This document shows, piece by piece, positions 45,319 to 54,281 of a DNA stretch of 64,000 nt. The DNA is from Gimesia fumaroli (GTDB lineage Bacteria > Planctomycetota > Planctomycetia > Planctomycetales > Planctomycetaceae), in contig NZ_CP037452.1 of assembly GCF_007754425.1 (NCBI RefSeq), forward strand, positions 3,199,164 to 3,263,163. Direction: 5' to 3'. Under the pieces are notes generated by a model. It had not been told where the DNA came from. It did no database searches and saw only the letters and a list, made by a program, of their open reading frames with translations. A program made the position numbers and the translations under genes. How positions within the stretch are numbered: position 1 is the first letter of the stretch; each line of letters opens with the position of its first letter.

Positions 45319-45708
45319 TCAGGAAATTAGAGAACGGTGAAAATGCACATGTTGCCAGTCGCCGTCCTGCTTTTCCCAGATACGGGTTTCTTCAAAAGAG
45401 GAACTGGATGCATGGCCGTGTTCGTCAATTGCCTGGACAATTCGAACATAAGTAATCAAAGCCACATCACCCATGACCGAAACCATAGGCGAACTGATGG
45501 TTGATTGTCTGGGTCTTCCTGTTGGATTCATTTCGAAATAGAAACGATGGAAGTCCATCCCTGTGATCAGGTGTCCTTGAGACTCTGGTTCAAACGAAGT
45601 CAATTCTTCATCACAAAGATTTGTGTAGGTATTCCAGTCTTTATGATCAACGGCATCAAGAAGCTGTTTACTCAATTTCAAAAGTTGCTGTACGTCATTG
45701 TCCGACAT
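45319..45708 (-). CDS. CaMKII-association-domain-like (SnoaL/NTF2 fold) protein
   Basis: A 129-residue NTF2-fold protein. The block NLCDEELTSFEPESQG followed by HLITGMDFHRFYFE closely recalls the association domain of calcium/calmodulin kinase II (PF08332), and WEKQDGDWQHVHFHRS ends the domain. Bacterial members of this family are small stand-alone oligomerising proteins of unknown role. AGGA precedes the ATG by seven bases. FHA and receiver-like genes flank it. Confidence 0.85.
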   Translation of the reverse strand: MSDNDVQQLLKLSKQLLDAVDHKDWNTYTNLCDEELTSFEPESQGHLITGMDFHRFYFEMNPTGRPRQSTISSPMVSVMGDVALITYVRIVQAIDEHGHASSSSFEETRIWEKQDGDWQHVHFHRSLIS

Positions 45709-45740
45709 AATTGAATCCTGTTGAGAAAGTCAAGATGGGG

Positions 45741-46310
45741 TCAATTTTGATCTATGTTATCAGTTAATTCAATTTCTGGAAATTGAATCGTCTTTTTATT
45801 TTCCCGGGAATTCTGATCTGGTTCGTATTCGTCAATCGTTACTGTGTCATTGGATTTGCTTTGCCCGGGATGTTCCTGGGGCTCTGGCAGAGAGATCTCA
45901 TCAGGAGTATGAATAGGAATGACGTCATCCGAAGCAGAAGCAAGCGGATGTTCGGGCATCAGAGATTCAATTCCCTTCAGGTTGATAGTAGATCCAACAT
46001 CCACAAATACCTGTGGATCATAGTCTACTAGAAAACTGACGTCGGCGATGGACAACAGGCAACCGGGAGCCAGCTTGGTGTCTCGCTTGGGAGTCACCTT
46101 TTTACCATCGATGAAAGTACCATTGGAACTACCCAGGTCATGAACCAAAGCAACTGATTCAGTCAGAAAGATTTTGCAATGATGGCGGCTGACCAGATCT
46201 GACTTGAGTTTGATATCGCAGTCTGAGGCTCTCCCGATTAAGGTTGTTTTCGAGAGTGTCATAGACTTCGTTTTTTTTGAAGGACTTTGAAGACTCAGGC
46301 GAATTTTCAT
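45741..46310 (-). CDS. FHA-domain protein
   Basis: A 189-residue protein with one forkhead-associated domain, which binds phosphothreonine. The signature runs TTLIGRASDCDIKL, VSRHHCKI, HDLGSSNGTFIDGKKV at about residues 22-74. The remaining 100 residues are polar and acidic with no recognised domain. It is downstream of clpX but behind a strong terminator, so it likely has its own promoter. It shares an operon with two small genes. Confidence 0.88.
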   Translation of the reverse strand: MKIRLSLQSPSKKTKSMTLSKTTLIGRASDCDIKLKSDLVSRHHCKIFLTESVALVHDLGSSNGTFIDGKKVTPKRDTKLAPGCLLSIADVSFLVDYDPQVFVDVGSTINLKGIESLMPEHPLASASDDVIPIHTPDEISLPEPQEHPGQSKSNDTVTIDEYEPDQNSRENKKTIQFPEIELTDNIDQN

Positions 46311-46325
46311 GACTCAGCCACACGT

Positions 46326-46357
46326 AAGAAAACCCGCCGAAGAAACACTTCGGCGGG
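46326..46357 (-). terminator. Rho-independent terminator after clpX
   Basis: CCCGCCGAAG (46333-46342), five-base loop, CTTCGGCGGG (46348-46357): a perfect ten-base GC-rich stem. On the minus strand it is followed by TTTTCTT, about 50 bp after the clpX stop. Confidence 0.9.
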
Positions 46358-46405
46358 AAAATTGTTTATTTCTGATTTAATTATAGATCCTGGGGTGCAG
46401 CGAGT

Positions 46406-47695
46406 CTATGCGGCTGCTGAATCATCTTTGGGAAAAAGTTGTTCCGTCCCTCGGATAATCTCCGGTGTAACCACATATTTTTTCTCTGCATCCTGTTCGG
46501 GAAGCTCGAACATGATATCAAACATTGCCTGTTCAATTACGCTTCGTAACCCGCGTGCTCCCGTGTTTTTCTTCTGAGCAATACATGCGATTTCATGAAG
46601 TGCCTCATCTGTAAACTCGAGAGTGGCATTTTCCATCTCAAAGAATTTCTGGAACTGCCTGACCAGAGAGTTCTTCGGTTCAGTCAGTACGCGGACCAGA
46701 TCATTTTCTTCCAGTTGAGAAAGTGTCGACAATACGGGAAGACGTCCCAGCAATTCCGGAATCAAGCCGAATTCCAAAACATCATCGACTGAAGCCTGTG
46801 CCAGTAAATCGTTCTTGGATTTTTCCTGCTGCTTTTCTTTCTTCTGGCCTGATTGACCGAAGCCAATTGTCTTACGCCCCAGTCGCTTGCCGACAATATC
46901 TTCGAGACCGACGAAAGTACCACCGCAGATAAACAGAATATTTGATGTGTCTAATTGAATGTATTGTTGCTCGGGGTGCTTTCTTCCACCTTGAGGGGGC
47001 ACATTCGCAACGGTTCCTTCCAGCATTTTCAGTAAGGCCTGTTGAACCCCTTCTCCGGAAACATCACGCGTAATCGAGACGTTCTGGCTGGTTTTGCCGA
47101 TTTTATCAATTTCGTCGATGAACAGAATCCCGCGTTGGGCTGCTTCGACATCAAAATCAGCGGCGTGCAGCAATTTGAGTAAGAGGTTTTCAACATCTTC
47201 GCCTACATAGCCGGCTTCGGTTAAGGTGGTTGCATCACCGATAGCAAACGGAACTTGAAGATAGCGTGCCAGACTCTTGGCGAGCAATGTTTTTCCTGAG
47301 CCAGTCGGACCGATCAGGAGGATGTTTGATTTGTCGAGTTCCACTTCTGAAGCATCCTCTTCAGCATGCATCAGTCTCTTGTAGTGATTGTGAACGGCGA
47401 CAGCCATGACTTTCTTGGCTCGTTCCTGACCAATCACATACTCATTCAAGTGGGTTACAATCTCACGTGGCGTGGGAACATTTTTGAATAGTTTTTTCGT
47501 CGTTCCCCTGCGTCGATGCTCCTGTTCCAGTATTGATTGGCAGACTTCTATACATTCTCCGCAGATATACGCATTGTCGGGTCCCTCTACGAGAGGCCCC
47601 ACTTCGCGATAGCTTTTTCTACAAAAGGAACAGTTTGCATTTTTCTTTCCAGAAGAATTACGTTTTCCAGAGGTGATATCTCGTCCGGTGGGCAT
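46406..47695 (-). CDS. clpX: ATP-dependent Clp protease ATPase subunit ClpX
   Basis: A 429-residue AAA+ unfoldase that delivers tagged proteins to ClpP. The zinc-binding domain has Cys22, Cys25, Cys45 and Cys48 (CSFC and CGEC). Walker A is GPTGSGKT (129-136); [23 protein letters not shown] and the pore/arginine-rich RDVSGEG are all present. ATG with GAAGGGAAG upstream. There is no clpP next to it, unlike many bacteria. A short linker and [18 protein letters not shown] precede the zinc domain. Confidence 0.97.
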   Translation of the reverse strand: MPTGRDITSGKRNSSGKKNANCSFCRKSYREVGPLVEGPDNAYICGECIEVCQSILEQEHRRRGTTKKLFKNVPTPREIVTHLNEYVIGQERAKKVMAVAVHNHYKRLMHAEEDASEVELDKSNILLIGPTGSGKTLLAKSLARYLQVPFAIGDATTLTEAGYVGEDVENLLLKLLHAADFDVEAAQRGILFIDEIDKIGKTSQNVSITRDVSGEGVQQALLKMLEGTVANVPPQGGRKHPEQQYIQLDTSNILFICGGTFVGLEDIVGKRLGRKTIGFGQSGQKKEKQQEKSKNDLLAQASVDDVLEFGLIPELLGRLPVLSTLSQLEENDLVRVLTEPKNSLVRQFQKFFEMENATLEFTDEALHEIACIAQKKNTGARGLRSVIEQAMFDIMFELPEQDAEKKYVVTPEIIRGTEQLFPKDDSAAA

Positions 47696-47879
47696 AGCTT
47701 CCCTTCAACGGTGTCAACTAAATGATGGCGTATAACGTCCAGTGAGTTTTGATTCTGCCTCCGTGCAAATCATTCGACATGTAAAAAACTTGTGACATGG
47801 ATTTAAAAGCGAAATCTACTAAAATTTAAAAGAGGCAATTGTTAGGTAAATTCGTAATCAGTGAAAATTGACTAGAGGA

Positions 47880-47899
47880 AGGCAGATGTTATTCTGCCT
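47880..47899 (-). terminator. Hairpin after SHOCT gene
   Basis: AGGCAGA (47880-47886) and TCTGCCT (47893-47899) pair perfectly around a six-base loop, 7 bp after the SHOCT stop. Its plus-strand exit is T-rich (GATTTTTC) while the minus exit is TCCTCTAG, so it may act mainly as an mRNA 3' structure. Confidence 0.45.
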
Positions 47900-47906
47900 G
47901 ATTTTT

Positions 47907-48236
47907 CTAATCGTCGTTTTCTATGTGATCAGTAGTTTCTTTTTTCTCCAAATCCTTCTCGGTGGGATCTACAAGCCGTTGTTTGATGGATCGGAATTCA
48001 TCGTCCGTAAGGTCACCTTCTCGACGCATTTCTGAGAATTGAAGAAGCAATTCACTCGCATCAACATGACGATCCTCATTTTCCCTAAAACGTCCTACGA
48101 TCCATACGATCAACCAAATCAAAAAACTGACAAGGAGAAACGCCAAAACCCACTGAAGGATATGGCCCTCAAACAGTTCCTTGAATAACTTTTGTCTTCC
48201 AGATCCATTTCCCAAAGTTAAAATATATAGAATCAC
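47907..48236 (-). CDS. Small membrane protein with SHOCT-like C-terminal domain
   Basis: A 109-residue protein. One membrane helix (WVLAFLLVSFLIWLIVWIVG, about 29-48) is followed by the short SHOCT motif ELLLQFSEMRREGDLTDDEF and a charged tail. SHOCT domains are often oligomerisation helices. The start is a GTG without a clear ribosome-binding site, so the N-terminus is uncertain. It is upstream of clpX, with 211 bp between them. Confidence 0.68.
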   Translation of the reverse strand: MILYILTLGNGSGRQKLFKELFEGHILQWVLAFLLVSFLIWLIVWIVGRFRENEDRHVDASELLLQFSEMRREGDLTDDEFRSIKQRLVDPTEKDLEKKETTDHIENDD

Positions 48237-48896
48237 TTTAAAACTGGCAGAAAGTATTATCTTCCTGTCTTCCCTAATACAAACCCATAACTACTTTACT
48301 GACGAAGTTACTCGCTTTCAGATTGGTCTTTCTCAGCATGCACCCATTATATATTGTCTGTCAACAATTATCGGGCTGTGTCCAGTTTGAGGCAAGTCCG
48401 CCTGCAGTAATTGATCTGTATCAGCTTCTGGAAATGTTAGCATTTCATGCGCCAAAAATCAGTAAGATTCGATATTAGTGGGTAATGAGCTCCCCAAGTC
48501 ATAGTCTTTAATGTGAGTATACAGGTTTTGACTAGAGTAGCGAAATCGCTGGTTTTCAACTGAAAACTGAGTCGAGGAATCATTTTCTTCTTCCTGAATC
48601 TATTTGAAAGATCGGGGTTCATCGGATAGAAGGCTGTTTTCCGTTCCACCAATCTGTCAGACAGGGAAATAGTAAGATTTACATTGTTGAATTTACCTAA
48701 AGTCAAAGCAGGACAGTGATTTGAACGATTCAAAAACTAGGGGGGAATTCGCGGCCTCTTAGAGCCCTTGCATTGCATCCCAATGTATTCACTTTTATGA
48801 TCAATTTTAGATTGAATTTCCCAGATACGGTTTATTGCAGATTTTTGGCTGTCAAAACCGGTTTAGCCCAGAGACTCATTTTTGTTAGGAATTTGA
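48237..48896. other. Intergenic region without a convincing gene
   Basis: No recognisable coding sequence; the frame at 48437-48733 on the minus strand has no domain and a poor start. Small hairpins AGCGAAATCGCT (48539-48550) and GTTTTC/GAAAAC (48552-48567) lie side by side. It should carry the promoters for the divergent SHOCT and 48897 genes. Confidence 0.5.
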
Positions 48897-49382
48897 ATGG
48901 ATTTTGAAAAACGTCTTCAGCACGCCATCAATAAAGGGCGCGCAGCCAAAAATGAAGAAATGCAACAAGCCGTCGGAAAGAAAATGTCTGAAGAAGAGTT
49001 CCGGAATCTTCATTTGAAATACCGACTGGAGTTGACTGACCATATTGATGGTTGTTTAAAAAAGCTGGCTGATCATTTTCCCGGTTTTCAATTTAAAACC
49101 CTGATGGAAGAGGAAGGCTGGGGATCTCGGATTACTCGTGACGATGTTAGCCTGGGAGCTGGGAAAAAGGCACAGAGTCTCTATACCCGGTTGGAGATGG
49201 TGGTGCGGCCTTTTACGGAAACACACATCATTGAACTGGTCGCTAAGGCGACGATACGAAACAAGGAAACCTTCAATCGATCCCATTATCAGTTTGTTGC
49301 TGAAGCTGATATGGATTCATTTAAGGATCTGGTTGATTTGTGGGTTCTGGAGTTTGCAGAACAATTCTCTTTTCAAGCATAA
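48897..49382 (+). CDS. Hypothetical conserved soluble protein
   Basis: A 161-residue charged, probably cytoplasmic protein. MSEEEFRNLHLKYRLELTDH and GWGSRITRDDVSLG are distinctive but not linked to a known family. A helical N-terminal half is followed by an alternating beta region (YTRLEMVVRPFTETHIIEL). It lies 50 bp upstream of the aldolase in the same direction. No function can be assigned. Confidence 0.7.
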   Translation: MDFEKRLQHAINKGRAAKNEEMQQAVGKKMSEEEFRNLHLKYRLELTDHIDGCLKKLADHFPGFQFKTLMEEEGWGSRITRDDVSLGAGKKAQSLYTRLEMVVRPFTETHIIELVAKATIRNKETFNRSHYQFVAEADMDSFKDLVDLWVLEFAEQFSFQA

Positions 49383-49432
49383 TCGATATTCAACCATTTA
49401 AAAATAGATCATAGAAATAAGGTGTTCATCAT

Positions 49433-50080
49433 ATGAGTCGGCATGCGGATTTCACTCAGGTTGTTGATCGTGGTGCTGTTGCCATCATTCGTGCACAATC
49501 AGGTGAGTTACTGGTTGATGTATCCAAAGCCATCTATGCGGGTGGTTTGGACGTGATTGAAGTGACTTTTACGGTTCCGGGAGTTTTGGATATTCTGGCA
49601 CAGGTCAAGCGGGAACTGGGAGATAAGATTCTTCTGGGCGCTGGAACGGTGCTCGACACGGAAACAGCGCGCGCTGCGATTCTGGCGGGAGCAGAGTTTA
49701 TAGTGACGCCCACAGTAAATACTGATGTGATTGAATTGTGCAATCGATACGATAAATTGATCATGACGGGCGCATTCACACCAACAGAAGTCTTAACTGC
49801 CTGGGAGGCCGGTGCAGACATCATTAAAGTCTTTCCGGCATTTGTGGGCGGCCCTGCCTACCTTAAAGCATTGCACGGCCCCCTGCCCCAGATACCGCTG
49901 ATGCCAACCGGTGGCGTTGACCTGGAAACATTACCCGCCTATCTCAAGGCGGGAGCTTGTGCCGTAGGCTTGGGGAGCTCACTGGTGACGAAGCAGATGG
50001 TCGATTCAGGCGATTTGGACGGAATTCAGAAGCTGACTACTGAATATATGAATCAGATTGCAGAACTCCGTAAAGGCTGA
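49433..50080 (+). CDS. eda: KDPG/KHG aldolase
   Basis: A 215-residue class I aldolase, splitting 2-keto-3-deoxy-6-phosphogluconate to pyruvate and glyceraldehyde-3-phosphate (or cleaving 4-hydroxy-2-oxoglutarate). The Schiff-base Lys is K132 in IIKVFPA and the general acid/base Glu is E43 in VIEVTFTV. GAGTVLD, TPTVNTDV, LMPTGGVD and GLGSSLV follow in order. Whether it serves the Entner-Doudoroff route is not shown. A strong terminator follows. Confidence 0.93.
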   Translation: MSRHADFTQVVDRGAVAIIRAQSGELLVDVSKAIYAGGLDVIEVTFTVPGVLDILAQVKRELGDKILLGAGTVLDTETARAAILAGAEFIVTPTVNTDVIELCNRYDKLIMTGAFTPTEVLTAWEAGADIIKVFPAFVGGPAYLKALHGPLPQIPLMPTGGVDLETLPAYLKAGACAVGLGSSLVTKQMVDSGDLDGIQKLTTEYMNQIAELRKG

Positions 50081-50114
50081 TTTTCGCACGAGATTCGAAT
50101 CAAAAAGTTGAACG

Positions 50115-50157
50115 AGCCTCTTTTATATATTTCATAAAACAGGGAGGCTTTTCTTCT
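50115..50157 (+). terminator. Rho-independent terminator after eda
   Basis: AGCCTC (50115-50120) pairs with GAGGCT (50144-50149), with inner TTTTAT/ATAAAA pairing past a small bulge, then TTTTCTTCT. It lies 35 bp after the stop. Confidence 0.75.
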
Positions 50158-50354
50158 ACTACGCTTCTGTTTTAACCAGAAAGATCGTCTCAAGTCATAC
50201 GATCTGATTTGACGATATGCCTAGATAGTCAAGATCCGGTTTACTAGTACCCGTACGTATTGGCTGTTGAAATATATTTACAACTTCTCAGGAGGGGGCT
50301 CCGAGACTGGATAACATCATAATTGCTGTTGTCTGGACATGGGGGTGAATTGGC

Positions 50355-51980
50355 ATGAGACTATTGACATTACTGGTAGTCAGTTGCTGTTGTTGGGGAA
50401 TTCTAACCGATTCAACACAGGCAGCTGCAGTTCCATCGGCGCCCGTCTATACCAGTAAGACTCAGTTTCGAATTCCCTATCATTATGATCAGGCGGAAAT
50501 CGATCGTCTGGGAGCTCGTGAAATCAGACTCTATGTCTCCACAGATCGGGGTGTTACCTGGAATCACTTGAAATCAGTCTCTCCCGCTACGCGCAAATTC
50601 CCCTTTGAAGCCACACAGGATGGCGAATATTGGTTTTCTGTTCGTACATTAGATTCAAAAAATCAGCTGCACCCTTCCGGTCGTGTCTTCGAGCCGGGAT
50701 TGCGCGTTGTCATCGATACGACTCCTCCCCGATTGGATCTCGATCTACGACAGGTTTCTCCCGGCAAGGTCCAGTTAATCTGGAACGCTGAAGATCAGTA
50801 CCTGGATCCAAGTAAGCTGGTACTGGAGTATTCTCAAAATGGAAGTCCGAACTGGCAACGAGTGATTGTTGCACCACATGGAAAAGGACAAACAACCTGG
50901 TCCATTTCTCAGGGAGGCGTTGTTGCCGTTCGCGGAATTATTAAAGACAAAGCAGATAATGTGGGGAGCAGCCAGAAGCAGATTCGTGTGGTTGCTTCTG
51001 CCAGTCGTTCATTACCTAAGAAAAAACAGGACCTGCCAGATTTTAATCAGCCGATCGCACAGGGAGGGACGCTAGATAACAGCCTGACATTGTCGGAGCC
51101 TGAACCGCTCGCTCCTTACTCAAGTCAAGGGCAGGACCCACAGTCGACTCAGCCGAAACCGTTTGAGCAGCAGACACCTCTAGCCAATAATCAACAGCTA
51201 CCCAGCGTGTTTCCCAAAGCAGGAGGCGGCAATCAGCCCATGCAGGATTCAGTGAAAGGGCAATTTGTCGCCGATGCTCCGGAGAATCGGCCGCATTATG
51301 CGAAAAAACGCTATCCTGCTTCCGAAAAGAACTGGGCGCCAGAACGTAAGCAGGTTTTAAACGGAACACAGTTTCAGATCGGGTTTCAGGTCGATGAAGT
51401 CGGTCCTTCAGGGATTGGGGCAATTGAGCTGTATATCACAGAAGACAATGGTCAGAAGTGGTATAAGTATGGTGAAGATGAAGATAAGAAGAGCCCCTTT
51501 CATGTGGAAGTTCCCCATGATGGAATTTATGGCTTTGCACTGCGTGTTCGCAGTGGAGTCGGGCTTGCTGATGCATTACCCAAGCCAGGTGAGAAGCCGG
51601 ACGTCGTGATTGTCGTTGACCGCACTGCTCCGGCAATTAAGCTGCATCCGATTAAACAGGGGTTGGGAGGCGAAGCGAATAAAGTAACCATTACCTGGGC
51701 AATGAGTGATCAGAACCCTGCAGAGAAGTCGATCGCCATCAATTATTCGACTCAGCCCAATGGTCCTTGGGAACCCATTGTAGATTGGCAAGAAGATACA
51801 GGAAGGTTTACCTGGTCTGTGGGACCGGGCAACCCTTCCAAGTTTTATCTGCAGGTTGTTGCACGTGATTCAGCGGGGAACATCTCAAAAGAAGTCACCC
51901 CTGACCCGATAATCCTGGACTTGACCAAGCCTTCAGGTCGCATCGTTGATGTTGAAGTATTGAATAAGGCTCCCTATTAA
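50355..51980 (+). CDS. Secreted protein with two repeated Ig-like modules
   Basis: A 541-residue protein with a signal peptide (RLLTLLVVSCCCWGILTDST, cut near QAAA). Two modules of about 170-190 residues repeat the order: SKTQFRIPYHYDQ, IRLYVSTDRG, DTTPPRLDLDL, LIWNAEDQYLDPS at residues 33-205, and NGTQFQIGFQVDEV, IELYITEDNG, DRTAPAIKLHP, ITWAMSDQNPAEKS at about 340-535. A Pro/Gln/Ser-rich linker joins them. Function is unknown; the modules look like calcium-free Ig-like sensors or adhesion domains. It is convergent with tatA. Confidence 0.85.
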   Translation: MRLLTLLVVSCCCWGILTDSTQAAAVPSAPVYTSKTQFRIPYHYDQAEIDRLGAREIRLYVSTDRGVTWNHLKSVSPATRKFPFEATQDGEYWFSVRTLDSKNQLHPSGRVFEPGLRVVIDTTPPRLDLDLRQVSPGKVQLIWNAEDQYLDPSKLVLEYSQNGSPNWQRVIVAPHGKGQTTWSISQGGVVAVRGIIKDKADNVGSSQKQIRVVASASRSLPKKKQDLPDFNQPIAQGGTLDNSLTLSEPEPLAPYSSQGQDPQSTQPKPFEQQTPLANNQQLPSVFPKAGGGNQPMQDSVKGQFVADAPENRPHYAKKRYPASEKNWAPERKQVLNGTQFQIGFQVDEVGPSGIGAIELYITEDNGQKWYKYGEDEDKKSPFHVEVPHDGIYGFALRVRSGVGLADALPKPGEKPDVVIVVDRTAPAIKLHPIKQGLGGEANKVTITWAMSDQNPAEKSIAINYSTQPNGPWEPIVDWQEDTGRFTWSVGPGNPSKFYLQVVARDSAGNISKEVTPDPIILDLTKPSGRIVDVEVLNKAPY

Positions 51981-52022
51981 ATCGTCAGACCGAATTTACT
52001 GATCTGACAAGTGCAGGAACAC

Positions 52023-52349
52023 TTATGCCTGTTCCGACTTCTCTTCTGTTTTGGGTTCTGAGCTGGGAACTTCAAATTTGGGAGCTGAGAACTCATCAGA
52101 ACGTTCCTCAGGTGCGGGACGAGGGGTTTCAGGCTGTGATTGTGAGTACGAAGCCTGATTGACTTCATCTTCAATTCCACTCACGCCTTTTTTGAATTCC
52201 ACAATTCCCTTGCCCAGGCTACGTGCGACTTCGGGTAATCGCTTACCAAACAGCAGCAGCGCAATAATCCCGACGATGATCATTTCATAGCCGCCAGGCA
52301 TTCCGAATATTGCGGGAACAGGAGTCATGTGTGTAATTGTCTGGAACAT
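52023..52349 (-). CDS. tatA: Sec-independent translocase TatA/E-type protein
   Basis: A 108-residue protein with the TatA fold: a short N-terminal extension, a helix (YEMIIVGIIALLLFGKRLPEV) and an amphipathic helix ARSLGKGIVEFKKGV, then a long Ser/Pro/Glu-rich tail. The LFGKRLPEVARSLGK core is the TatA/E signature. TatA oligomers form the export channel with TatC. A second TatA lies 131 bp upstream. Gene name is a family call. Confidence 0.9.
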   Translation of the reverse strand: MFQTITHMTPVPAIFGMPGGYEMIIVGIIALLLFGKRLPEVARSLGKGIVEFKKGVSGIEDEVNQASYSQSQPETPRPAPEERSDEFSAPKFEVPSSEPKTEEKSEQA

Positions 52350-52480
52350 TTTTGAACCTCTTTTATTTTAAGGTGTTGAAGGACGCTTTACTGAAAAGCG
52401 AATGCCCTCTGAGCCTCGTTTCTATTCTACTATACCATCTTCGAACATCTTGGCGCGATCAATTTTACTTCCCAGGAATT

Positions 52481-52684
52481 CTATTCTGGCTGCTTATCCT
52501 GTTCGGAGCTCTGTGAGTCAGATTTCGAAGAGTCATCTTCATCGATGCTCTCTCTCGCCCCTTTTTTGAATTCGACTATGCTCTTACCCAGAGAATTCAT
52601 GGCTCCTGGTAAACGTTTACCAAACAGGAGCAGAATGATCCCTAAGATGATGGTAATTTCAATCCAGCCTGGAAAGCCAAACAT
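52481..52684 (-). CDS. tatA: Second TatA/E-type protein
   Basis: A 67-residue TatA-like protein, with FPGWIEITIILGIILLLFGK as the helix and LPGAMNSLGKSIVEFKKGA as the amphipathic helix. It has a short acidic tail. It differs from the neighbouring TatA in helix sequence and lacks the long tail, so the two are probably not simple copies. No tatC is adjacent. Confidence 0.9.
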   Translation of the reverse strand: MFGFPGWIEITIILGIILLLFGKRLPGAMNSLGKSIVEFKKGARESIDEDDSSKSDSQSSEQDKQPE

Positions 52685-53063
52685 ACTAACGGTCCCACTA
52701 ACTTTGATGAATCTGTCGAGGTCGACGATTACAGTTTTCTGAAGGAATCAGGTTCTTTCGGTGAAATGGTAACAGATGGAGACTTCACCGAAAATGAACA
52801 CCAGCAATATGGGAAGGTTCCAAAAAGGTATGCGCTGTCGGCACTGAGAAAAAGACCGAAGGAAAGTTCTCGTTCCTGCTTGGTGGCCCTGCGAAAATAC
52901 ATCTCGGAGGAAATCCCATGGGATGGATATCCACTCGGTTTGCCCGCAGGAGTCGCAGGAGGATTGAGCGGTAAGTACTTAAATCATAACCGCGCAAACG
53001 CGGCTGTCAACAGAATTTAACGGCTCAATTCTCGTGATTTGGCATTCTGAACGGCAATCAGGT
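52685..53063. other. Intergenic region upstream of tatA
   Basis: No convincing gene. ORFs at 52766-53020 and 52785-52997 have no recognisable features. The promoter of the tatA pair should be in the left part. Confidence 0.45.
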
Positions 53064-53087
53064 AAAAAAAACGCCTTTTCGGGCTTT
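53064..53087 (-). terminator. Terminator after the 53123-54172 gene
   Basis: On the minus strand, AAAGCC, a GAAAA-type loop and GGC with a one-base bulge are followed by eight T (plus-strand A at 53064-53071). It lies about 36 bp after the stop. Confidence 0.7.
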
Positions 53088-53122
53088 GAGACTGTTGGTA
53101 GTTATGAAAAGCCGGCTTCGAC

Positions 53123-54172
53123 TTAACCTCTTACAGCATCTTGAGATGTTTTCTGAAGCAGGAGTTGCATCTCAATCCATTGTATCGTTTGTGCGAATCT
53201 GTTTAATTCCGGATCGTGTGTTGCTTCACATTCCGCGCAACAATCGACAAATGTGTTCAGTGACCATCGATCATTTTGCAGAAGTCGGCGTTTCCAGTTC
53301 TCAACGGAATCGCTACCCTCCAAATTAAACAAGTTTCCAACGACGTCTGGTAAGATGTCTTGCAGTGGATGATAGCCTACCGCCCTGCTCCAGTATTTGG
53401 CATTTGAATAGTCTGGCTCTCGGCGGTGCATGATATGATGCCAATAGTCGCCCGCCCCGTGAATCCCCTGGCTTTGGACTGATTGTGAATATTGATGACT
53501 TTCGTCCAGATAATCATGGATGCAGAATAAGCCTGCTTTGAGGGCCGTGGCGTCGGCTTGAGATGTAATGGATGGTAGATCCTGAGCTGGTTCATAATCC
53601 TGCAACAAATGGAGAAGCCAATCCTGATCAGGACCGGGATTTTTTGGAGCAAGACATGGAAAGACCACAGAACTGAGGTCGTCTTCTGAGGAAACAGAGG
53701 GATTGATCAACTGGCTGGGAATGCCTGCTTGCGCCAGGCGAATCAATGCCTGCCAGAGGATGTCGTTTGATTTCTCAAGGTTGTTCAGGGACGCAAAATC
53801 TGTTTTTCGAATCAGTACGGCTGCATGCTGAAGTGGATTCATCGCCAGTGAGGCTGCGACAGGAGGCAGTGCCTCCCATGCATCGACAAACGGACTGGAA
53901 TCGTGGAAAGGCAAGAAACAGACTCCCCCCTGATCGGAATCTAGATCCAAGTCGTTCAATTGATGGAAGAATGACTGATCAACGGGCTGTGATGACTCCA
54001 GGAAAGCAATATAACCAGCATCGGTCTCTGCAAACAGCGATTTCAAGGTATCACAAGTGATATTCGAGAACCCGGTCGAATCCAGGCTACTGAACGTCAG
54101 GTGAGAAAAATTGCTTTGACTTTCAGGGGGATTTTCGTTTCCTGAAAGATAGAGATCGATTGATGTGGTCAT
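53123..54172 (-). CDS. Conserved protein of unknown function with WHHIMHRREPDY motif
   Basis: A 349-residue, probably cytoplasmic protein. The C-terminal third holds a run of conserved-looking residues: IHGAGDYWHHIMHRREPDY, then SNAKYWSRAVGYHP. His, Asp and Glu in this block could bind a metal. The N-terminal half (VLIRKTDFASLN; AETDAGYIAFLESSQPVD) recalls a glycosyltransferase-like or nucleotide-sugar fold but is not convincing. I recall similar blocks in planctomycete hypothetical proteins; this was not searched. The start has a weak ribosome-binding site. Confidence 0.75.
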   Translation of the reverse strand: MTTSIDLYLSGNENPPESQSNFSHLTFSSLDSTGFSNITCDTLKSLFAETDAGYIAFLESSQPVDQSFFHQLNDLDLDSDQGGVCFLPFHDSSPFVDAWEALPPVAASLAMNPLQHAAVLIRKTDFASLNNLEKSNDILWQALIRLAQAGIPSQLINPSVSSEDDLSSVVFPCLAPKNPGPDQDWLLHLLQDYEPAQDLPSITSQADATALKAGLFCIHDYLDESHQYSQSVQSQGIHGAGDYWHHIMHRREPDYSNAKYWSRAVGYHPLQDILPDVVGNLFNLEGSDSVENWKRRLLQNDRWSLNTFVDCCAECEATHDPELNRFAQTIQWIEMQLLLQKTSQDAVRG

Positions 54173-54281
54173 GGGAATGAAACTTCAGTAATAGTATGAT
54201 CGAGAATAGTTTGACGTCTTTAACGTAACGGTTTTTGCTTCTATCTGAAAGTCAACCAATTCTGATTTCGTTACCGTCGAA

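Noticed and set aside
48437-48733. Minus-strand ORF of 98 codons
   Set aside because: No domain, poor start context, composition like the AT-rich intergenic surroundings.
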